Notes under the pieces: model-generated
Seen by the model: only the letters and a program-made list of their open reading frames with translations
Database searches by the model: none
What the model was told of the DNA's origin: nothing
Made by a program: the position numbers and the translations under genes
Part shown: positions 58,101 through 64,000 of the stretch, piece by piece
Layout: the number at the start of each line of letters is the position of its first letter
Numbering within the stretch: the stretch's first letter is position 1
Source: a candidate division KSB1 bacterium
Lineage (GTDB): Bacteria; Zhuqueibacterota; Zhuqueibacteria; Thermofontimicrobiales; Thermofontimicrobiaceae
Assembly: GCA_034506395.1 (NCBI GenBank)
Contig: JAPDPQ010000007.1
Location: 1 to 64,000 of the forward strand
Reading direction: 5' to 3'
DNA length: 64,000 nt

Positions 58101-61100
58101 TCAGCCGATGGCTGAATATAAATCCCAGTCGAATCGCTAATCAAGAATGAATTATCGCTATTTAAATATTTCCCTTTTAGACTGACCCGAATTCGGCCTT
58201 CACCAGGCATAATGCCAGTCCGCGTGACGCGATACGTAAGCGTATCTGCCGCCCACCAGGAGAGCGTCAAATTTGGGTTGTGCTTCAACCCGCTCGGAGG
58301 TAAAATTGTATAGTCCTGCTGAAGCTCGCCATTGATCAGGATCGCAATATCATTCGCGCTTGGTGGATCAAATTTGATGAAACCAGCACCGCTGTCGATG
58401 ACGGCGATCTCGATCTGCCATTCCTCATAACTCAATGCCCGCACCGCAGAATGGGATGTTGCGATCGATCGAATCTTCAATCTTGCTGGCCGTTGTACGG
58501 TGATCGTATCTTTATTGTTCAAAGCCGGGCTGAAAAGTATTTTATTCGGCTCAGGTGTATTCTCGGCAAAGCCAGTATCAATTGTGGCCGTGAAAACTTC
58601 GCTCATACACCAGCCATCAAGCGCCTGAACGTCAAATTTTACCGTATCAGCCGTTCCCCCACGGACCAAAGTCAGCGATTTCGTCGGATTTAACACATTT
58701 GAAAGACTATCATTCACCACGGATACGGAAATGTTTCGCGCAGCATCCCCTCCAGTATTTTCTACAATCACGCCAAGTTGAAATAGCTGCTTTGAGTCGA
58801 CATAAGGCGCATTGGGCGCAATTGCAAAAGTCTTGGCAATCCGGATATTCGCCGGCAGTTCAACTTTAATGCTGGAATTCTTTGTGGCAACAATCGAACG
58901 ACCACTATTGAGCTCAGTCACGTAAATGGTCGCAGCAATTTGGCGATCGCCAGGCAGATCCCCAGTCTTATTCACAGTAAACAACAGGCTATCTGTGGCT
59001 CCCGCATTCAGTCGAACATCTCCTGCATTGAACAGCTTTTTGGGCGGGGTCACGACAAAGTTGCTATCACCGACAAAGCTAATGAACCGCTTCATTTGGG
59101 TCGTATCAATTACCACATCACTCCCACCGCTGTTGCTTAAAGCGACGATTGCCATCCAGGGATGCATTTGTCCGATGGTCACCTCGGGCTGAGAAGTTCT
59201 CAGATATTCAACTTTCAATTGGGCCGGAGATTGTACCATTATTCCCGAGCTCGAAGTCTTCATAATTTGACCGCTGATCATGTCATTGAGATAGACAGCA
59301 GCTTCGATGGTGATCGTGCCCAAAGTGGATCCGGTCTTATCGATAACAAATCGCAGCGTGTCGGTTGCTCCCGCTGCAAGCGTGTCTGTTTTTGCGCTAG
59401 AGAACGCAGTGGGATGGATAATGCTGAACTGATCAGTGATATTGAATGCCCCGATCGTAAAACGCACCCTCGCACTGTCAAGGTGAAATTTCGCAATGCC
59501 GCTATTTTTCACCACCATATTGATGAACCAATCGCGATCCTGTCCTCTGGTTACTGTCGTCTGGCTGGGCAGTAACTGGAGAATCGCTATATCAGAAGCA
59601 ACTTTTACTCGCCAACCAGCAAGAAAATCGGCATTCATATCCGAATAACTCAGCCCAGTATTGACATCATGTCCCGTTGCCTTTGCGTTGATCTGAATAG
59701 TATCCAGGCTGGCTGACGAAGCAACCATCACTGAATAAGATAAATCTCGCGAACTATGTCCAGAAATAGTATCTGGATTAGTGGGAAAAGCTTGCTGGGC
59801 ATATTCGGAGGTGACGTTTTTACCTTGACCAACGGCCCAAAAAGTCAAACTGTCGCTGTCGATTACGAGCGGAGCATCCCCATCGTTCCGGTATTTCACC
59901 GTCACCGTAGTGTTTTTTCCTTGCACCACGGTATCGCTTGCTGCTTGGACCCGTTCGATTCGCAATACTGGGGGCGTTTGAACCAACCAGCTCGCAGCTT
60001 TATCCGCCGAGGAATCACTCACCGCTGTGCCATTTATTAGGCCATTGACATTGCCATTAATTTCGATCAATCCAGTAGTCGCTGTTGGACTGACGCCTAC
60101 CGAAAAACTCAGTAATCGCTGAGCTCCAAATCCGGGAACGACGGTAAAGGTATCGTTCCGGGCAACAACATATTCACTGCTCCGATTGATCTTGTTCGCA
60201 TCGCTGAATCGCAAATTGGCTCCCACGAGTCTCACGCTCTCCATCCCGCTGTTTTGGACGATCATTCGCACTGGAATTGCAGTTTGGCCTTGACTGATCT
60301 TTTGGCGATCCGCGGTAATCGATACGATTTTCAAGCTAATGATACCAAGCACCGTATCCCCAGCAGCATTCCCTCTTTCAACGCTATGGGCATGAATAAA
60401 GGCTGTACCACCGACACTATCCGCATTGACCTGAAAACTAATTTGGCCAGACCAATTCGATTTCACCTGATGTCCTGGGATATTCGTCGCCTGATCTGCT
60501 GGTGAGCTTATCCGACCAAGCGTCGTGCTAACGGTAAATAATTCTCCTTGGGCAATGATATTCCCATCCCGATCTTTGATGATATCAGAAGTAAAAACAG
60601 CAAAGGAATCCGAGTGCGCTGGGATCAACCTTCGATTCGGATGGATAACAATAGCTCCAACAGGCGCACCTGGAACAATCGTAATGGTCCCAGTGGTATC
60701 ATCGATAGCAGTGGCATGGTCTGCGATAATTTTTCCACTGGCAGGTGCTTTGGTCGGCGAAAAAACGATCGTGCTCGTGTTTGAAGTCGCAACAGCGGGC
60801 TGCAAATTGCCGGTACTTGTCCAATTCACTAGAGCAGGGCCGAGATAATGATTGGTCTGATCATAAGCTGCAGCATACAAAATCAGACTATCATCCGCAG
60901 TGATCGTCCTGGCTCCGACCACATTGCCATTTCCATCCGCAGCATCCCTGATCAAAATATGATGGATTTCTCCCACTTGGATCGTGCCTGTGGAATCTAC
61001 CATCCCGCTGCTATCCGCATAAATCTTTCCAGTACTCTGGGCGGGAAGCGCCGTGAAAGTTGTACTGGTGCCATTGGATGGCTGTGGCATATTAATCGAG

Positions 61101-63238
61101 CCGCTACGACTCCAATTTGCTATTATATCGCGAACATAATTATCATACTGGTCATATCCAGCAGCATATAGAACAGCTTTCTCATTCAAATTCAATGATA
61201 GATCCCCCACTGGATTTCCAAAACCGCCAGGATTATCCCGAACCATAATATGATGAACCGGTCCGGGCTGGATCGAAAAATTATTGGAGTTTCCTTTTTT
61301 GCCAGAGAGAGGATCAGTCACGGTAATTTGATCATCAACATATTTTTGAGTTATGTTCACATTGACCGTTTTTGATCCAGATGAAAAATTACCCGTGTTC
61401 GATGGCGTTATTGTCCCCGTCTTATCAGTTAAATTGACCGAGCTGTTGAAACTGGTCACCTTATTTTCATATTGATCCCGCGCTTCCAAAGTCAACTGAA
61501 AGCCTTGACCAGCAACCTGAGGGCTACTAATTGTCGCTATAGAAAAATGATGCAGCGTATTTGGATTAACATTGAAAAAATTGGAGACGCCGCTTTTGCC
61601 GCTGCCTGTCACTACGATTTGGTCGCTCTGAAAGCTTGAGGTAATTGTCACCGTTTCATTCCGAACACCATTTGAAAATACGCCAGAGGCCTTAGGCGAG
61701 ATACTACCACTCAGGTCTCCTATCGTGACTGGACCTACGAATGAGGTCACTGTGTTGCCCTCGATATCTTTGGCAGTAATGGTGATAGCAAAAGGCACTC
61801 CGGCAGTCTGAGTCGCAACATTCGAAATCACGAAGTGATCAAGGCTTCCGACTGTCACATTAAACAAATTAGAAGATCCGTTCTCAGATCCGCCGGACCG
61901 AGTGACAGTGATTTTATCGTTGTTGTAAGGAGCACTGATCTTCACTTGACCGCTCCATTGACCATTGCTGAAATTGCCGCTAATGGTCGGGCTAATGGAG
62001 CCTGACAGATCCGAAATAGCGACCGTCCCATTGAAACCAGTCGCAATATTACCATATTGATCTTGAGCTGTCGCTTTGATATTAAACCAAGTACCAGCCG
62101 CTTGGGGGGAAGCGATCGGATCGATTGCAAATTTGGCTACATTACCAGGGTTCACATTAAATTTGTTGGAACTATCGGGATTCGAAATCCCGGCATGATT
62201 GGCCATGATAAAATTGTCGACTTGACTTTTGGTGATGGTCACATTTTGCGTCAATACGCCGTTGACGAAATTATTCGAATTCAAATTCAATGAGCCAGAG
62301 AAATCCGTTAAAGCGACCTTGTCAGTAAAACTTGTCACGACGTTCTCAAATTGGTCTCGGGCCTTTATGGAAATGGCAAATGCTATTCCTGCCATTTGGG
62401 GACTCGAAATCGGCGGATCAAAACTGAAATGATGCAGTGATGCCGGCAATACGTTGAATAGCGCTGAATTTCCACTCTTTTTATCGTAAGTTACTGTGAT
62501 CTGGTTGTTCTGGTAACTTCGAGTAAAGGTTAGATTCTCCGATCTTGTTCCATTGGAAAAAGCCCCTGTAATCAGCGGGGTCATCGCCCCAGATTTATCC
62601 ATTAACGTCGCTTGACTTGTAAAGCTGGTGACAGTATTGTTGTAGGCATCTTGAGCTGTGATGGTAATCGGAAAATTCTGCCCGGCCGTCGCATTTCCGC
62701 TGCTAACCACTTGAAAATGATGCAGTGAATTGGCTTGAATTGAAAAATCAGGTGTAGTCCCGCTATCAATTAGGCTGCCGGAACTATTGCGCGTATTGAT
62801 TTTCACCTCATAGTTGCTCGCCTTGATAGTATGATTAATAACCATCCCTATGGCAACGCTTACCTCTATGCCTCCAGCTACGTCATTACCCGTGTAGTCT
62901 CTCGTAAGCCGGACAGTATCCTCATTGGCAGTATTTTTATTCATAAGATTGATGCCTGAAAATCCGCCGGTCATATTGCTGTTTTTCGACTGGGCAATAT
63001 CGACTTCGCTGATGTTAAAGCCAGCAGGTAAAATGAATTCGATTTTCCCATTCTTGGGAATTCCTCCGCCGCCAGCCGAGGTTGTAAAGGTAAAAGTATA
63101 AATTGCAGCCTCTCCAGCTTTATTGTCACTCAAGCTAATACTAACATTAGTTAACGTTCCTTGAGCGAATAATTCATTCCCCAACAAAATGAGAATTATC
63201 GCTGCCAATCTCAATGCTGTCGAATGCCTGATTCTCAT
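55139..63238 (-). CDS. Giant secreted repeat protein with type IX-type sorting domain
   Basis: About 2699 residues from the ATG at 63238 (AAGAG seven bases upstream; a TTG 15 bases earlier is possible). A signal peptide (about 1-25) is followed by a beta domain (about 28-165; GKIEFILPAGFNISEVDI) also found in the next gene upstream. Then come five tandem repeats of about 95 residues (pattern LHHF...AG..F.I...A.D.Y.N.VTSF), two divergent repeats starting HHIMVRD and HHILIRD, a bacterial Ig/invasin-like domain, and a very long series of CARDB-like units (NSG/NDGD after VxxG). The C-terminus is a sorting domain beginning NYPNPFGNSH. Composition is Thr/Ser/Asn/Val-rich without enzymatic motifs. 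It is probably a long stalk or adhesin on the cell surface; function is inferred. Confidence 0.9.
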   Translation of the reverse strand: MRIRHSTALRLAAIILILLGNELFAQGTLTNVSISLSDNKAGEAAIYTFTFTTSAGGGGIPKNGKIEFILPAGFNISEVDIAQSKNSNMTGGFSGINLMNKNTANEDTVRLTRDYTGNDVAGGIEVSVAIGMVINHTIKASNYEVKINTRNSSGSLIDSGTTPDFSIQANSLHHFQVVSSGNATAGQNFPITITAQDAYNNTVTSFTSQATLMDKSGAMTPLITGAFSNGTRSENLTFTRSYQNNQITVTYDKKSGNSALFNVLPASLHHFSFDPPISSPQMAGIAFAISIKARDQFENVVTSFTDKVALTDFSGSLNLNSNNFVNGVLTQNVTITKSQVDNFIMANHAGISNPDSSNKFNVNPGNVAKFAIDPIASPQAAGTWFNIKATAQDQYGNIATGFNGTVAISDLSGSISPTISGNFSNGQWSGQVKISAPYNNDKITVTRSGGSENGSSNLFNVTVGSLDHFVISNVATQTAGVPFAITITAKDIEGNTVTSFVGPVTIGDLSGSISPKASGVFSNGVRNETVTITSSFQSDQIVVTGSGKSGVSNFFNVNPNTLHHFSIATISSPQVAGQGFQLTLEARDQYENKVTSFNSSVNLTDKTGTITPSNTGNFSSGSKTVNVNITQKYVDDQITVTDPLSGKKGNSNNFSIQPGPVHHIMVRDNPGGFGNPVGDLSLNLNEKAVLYAAGYDQYDNYVRDIIANWSRSGSINMPQPSNGTSTTFTALPAQSTGKIYADSSGMVDSTGTIQVGEIHHILIRDAADGNGNVVGARTITADDSLILYAAAYDQTNHYLGPALVNWTSTGNLQPAVATSNTSTIVFSPTKAPASGKIIADHATAIDDTTGTITIVPGAPVGAIVIHPNRRLIPAHSDSFAVFTSDIIKDRDGNIIAQGELFTVSTTLGRISSPADQATNIPGHQVKSNWSGQISFQVNADSVGGTAFIHAHSVERGNAAGDTVLGIISLKIVSITADRQKISQGQTAIPVRMIVQNSGMESVRLVGANLRFSDANKINRSSEYVVARNDTFTVVPGFGAQRLLSFSVGVSPTATTGLIEINGNVNGLINGTAVSDSSADKAASWLVQTPPVLRIERVQAASDTVVQGKNTTVTVKYRNDGDAPLVIDSDSLTFWAVGQGKNVTSEYAQQAFPTNPDTISGHSSRDLSYSVMVASSASLDTIQINAKATGHDVNTGLSYSDMNADFLAGWRVKVASDIAILQLLPSQTTVTRGQDRDWFINMVVKNSGIAKFHLDSARVRFTIGAFNITDQFSIIHPTAFSSAKTDTLAAGATDTLRFVIDKTGSTLGTITIEAAVYLNDMISGQIMKTSSSGIMVQSPAQLKVEYLRTSQPEVTIGQMHPWMAIVALSNSGGSDVVIDTTQMKRFISFVGDSNFVVTPPKKLFNAGDVRLNAGATDSLLFTVNKTGDLPGDRQIAATIYVTELNSGRSIVATKNSSIKVELPANIRIAKTFAIAPNAPYVDSKQLFQLGVIVENTGGDAARNISVSVVNDSLSNVLNPTKSLTLVRGGTADTVKFDVQALDGWCMSEVFTATIDTGFAENTPEPNKILFSPALNNKDTITVQRPARLKIRSIATSHSAVRALSYEEWQIEIAVIDSGAGFIKFDPPSANDIAILINGELQQDYTILPPSGLKHNPNLTLSWWAADTLTYRVTRTGIMPGEGRIRVSLKGKYLNSDNSFLISDSTGIYIQPSADVFIDITEPVCPNINQYGIGQVNTNQSFVVRSKIRNTGAARVDNIKVSLTAPGYSISPSTISSIAQSGFAWANFNVVAQSTPAEAVHFIAKIESAISHEGGLPATIGPASDSVATVKVHKPALLKIAINRSDSIFTVGRTAKFQAVVQNLGTASVDSSGEISITMPNGYLVVVDQQFKPGDTTRFKINEPVSWEVQPPSHQSLRDTIIVAISKPPLDLNTRQFAAIYNTDPFDTLVVKTIPAMLSIKSFKITSPAGATDRTLSTNQDFRVRVEVSASENMTNLRAQLIRPTGYGLGIGVDSLKNIVNNSAEWLLKAPKDPHSASRWIKVKVTGSTSTLTQSIFDSIAVVTVREAMLSFGRVEISWPKTDSTLSVGQEFDLSATVINYGEAGLKGQGYLKLSFGATGVSAMQGDTIKAFTPNIPLTWRLLAPSVPTAKAPILISIDTVPNDENSDEPAAVPNKFAYFYIKTQDSGSAAIDSFWVSSPSGAMDHILSTSQTFIVEARVRWYNCAGKPAVRLQLPGGFITLESNPKTPAGTNQQGRVSWTIQAPEEAKADQRLWLELTAQDSNSYRQFSIYSDTLQLQIVDRAVVQLNAKIASPPSALDHVVSTGQRFTVAAFLTNLGQAALKGNYTAMLKLPDGDGYSLLSVQSQTAAYNDTIYWTVEAPIYETDIGDIYVELINNPRDENTNVAVVPGAVVQGGFAVLRIRTEEKTVTVANFVPRGKHTIARGDTGVAMLGLELICSGNANSNNVLLSGVKLKLKNRDGNLILNPSSVINRIVAAKYQDAAVVYGELRSIPTTNPIELLFTRTDTLRPEIANKIEFRVDVLENTSVTDFQVAIDSTDALYLVDEGSGQVPKLKNKSGDKLEVLNIQSNSAVLIASDFEEAFRNYPNPFGNSHRPQTKFIYYLDQDSDISIKIYTLVGELVWSRSYSATEPQGKKGFHEADIIWDGKNDQGYRVLNGVYIARLSTGYGKSALTKIAVIK

Positions 63239-63557
63239 TTGTCGCTCTTTCAAAAATTAGTTGCCTGATCTAAGTTGCAAAACCAATTATAAAAATTTCA
63301 AGAGCCCCCACTGCTAGTTTTGTCAAGCCGGCTATCCCATTTGATGAAATCGATGATCTGGTCCCATAACAAAACTGTAAAGCAGCTCATCACTCTTTTG
63401 ACCTTACCTACCTCTAGATCGCTTTTCATCCGACCATTATGAATTCAAAACATCCCAACACCGATAAAGTTGAGCCGATTATTATCATCGGCCCAATAAA
63501 ACTGAAGTCATGGAGTTTGTTTTTTAGCTGTGCAATAGATAATTTCTATTTGGGCTG
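63239..63557. other. Spacer upstream of the giant surface-protein gene
   Basis: 319 bases with no supported gene, RNA or clear hairpin. It may hold a promoter for the cluster below; no strong -10/-35 pair was identified. Confidence 0.45.
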
Positions 63558-64000
63558 CTACTGCTTCTCTGGAACAATCTTGTGTTTCGTTGTTGTTTTC
63601 AAGATGGGCTTTTCCGATTCATCCAAAAGCTCCACATGAATCTCATAATCATCTGCTGGCTGCGGTGGATTTTTGACGATAGCAAATTTCACATCAACAG
63701 GTTGATTTGGGGGGATTTCTTTGCCCAGACCAGATCTCTTGATCGTCACCGTCTGCCCCTCTACTTGCAGGACAAAACCACCATTGATCGTGGAGGAGCC
63801 AGCAATCATCAAGTCCGAAAGATCAAAGCCAATCGGAAAAACAATGCGAAATGCAGCCTGTGCCGGGATCGCTTTGTCGAGAACAAAATTCACTTGATAG
63901 ATTGAACTGTTCCGAATTTCTGGATGTTTTGCAATAATTTTCACGCTATCCGCCAAAGCAGCCCAACTGCCAGAGGTAATGGTCAACAGAACTATCAATA
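63558..64000 (-). CDS. Small secreted beta-domain protein (5' end beyond window)
   Basis: At least 147 codons are visible, and the frame continues past the window edge. The first residues (LTITSGSWAALADS) look like the end of a signal peptide, so only a few N-terminal residues should be missing. The body (AFRIVFPIGFDLSDLMIAGS; VTIKRSGLGKEIPPNQPVDV; DDYEIHVELLDES) resembles the N-terminal domain of the giant protein at 55139-63238, so this is a single-domain paralogue. No sorting domain is present. Function unknown. Confidence 0.75.
   Translation of the reverse strand, partial: LIVLLTITSGSWAALADSVKIIAKHPEIRNSSIYQVNFVLDKAIPAQAAFRIVFPIGFDLSDLMIAGSSTINGGFVLQVEGQTVTIKRSGLGKEIPPNQPVDVKFAIVKNPPQPADDYEIHVELLDESEKPILKTTTKHKIVPEKQ

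Overview
The window reads as chromosome from a bacterium of the FCB superphylum, probably a KSB1/Calditrichota-like lineage rather than a classical Bacteroidete. The evidence is several secreted proteins ending in the type IX-type C-terminal sorting domain (YPNPFNPT motif), a PorV/PorQ-like outer-membrane protein, Bacteroidetes-style tRNA-Glu and tRNA-Arg acceptor ends, and a bacterial geranylgeranylglyceryl phosphate synthase. GC content is moderate, and nearly every gene is on the minus strand. The one clear plus-strand gene is an M28 peptidase at 45.3-46.8 kb. No rRNA, CRISPR array, integrase or intact IS was seen.

Layout. 1-8.0 kb: three large secreted mosaic proteins (ConA-like, LVIVD propeller, BACON, CARDB, PKD, cohesin and dockerin modules), two of them sharing a nearly identical cohesin cassette. 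8.0-13.4 kb: a regulatory region, an NtrC-type sigma-54 activator, a histidine kinase with an FG-GAP/integrin-like extracellular domain, and a CpsB/YwqE-type PHP phosphatase. 13.6-26.4 kb: GGGPS, then a housekeeping block alaS - (restriction-modification pair) - recX - recA - thpR - cinA - pgpA - pgsA. 26.8-30.1 kb: pyruvate/2-oxoacid:ferredoxin oxidoreductase porC-porD-porA-porB. 30.3-33.6 kb: recR, ybaB, dnaX and the SRP RNA gene. 33.7-37.1 kb: nine tRNA genes, including four serine isoacceptors covering all serine codons, with tadA and gltX among them. 37.1-39.4 kb: a DUF362 ferredoxin protein and dprA. 39.7-42.3 kb: a Ycf48-like beta-propeller gene broken by two in-frame stops, and a decayed sorting-domain remnant. 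42.6-48.1 kb: obg, an isocitrate dehydrogenase-type gene, the M28 peptidase and thiI. 48.3-64 kb: a long minus-strand surface/signalling cluster.

The surface/signalling cluster is the most unusual part. It contains, in transcription order, a small secreted domain protein, a 2.7-kilo-residue surface protein, a PorV-like barrel fused to TPRs, a 1317-residue protein joining an RsbW-like kinase domain, a membrane sensor, HAMP, a SpoIIE phosphatase, a transposase-type HTH, an acidic tail and TPRs, and a STAS protein carrying a similar C-terminal HTH. This looks like a self-contained partner-switching module tied to cell-surface proteins, with kinase and phosphatase on one chain and possible DNA-binding domains on both partners. 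Other points worth checking are an A9 slippage tract in dnaX, a LVIVD propeller whose variation is confined to two short patches, tadA beside its tRNA-Arg(ACG) substrate, a CinA whose amidase motifs are lost, and the two in-frame nonsense codons in the Ycf48-like gene.
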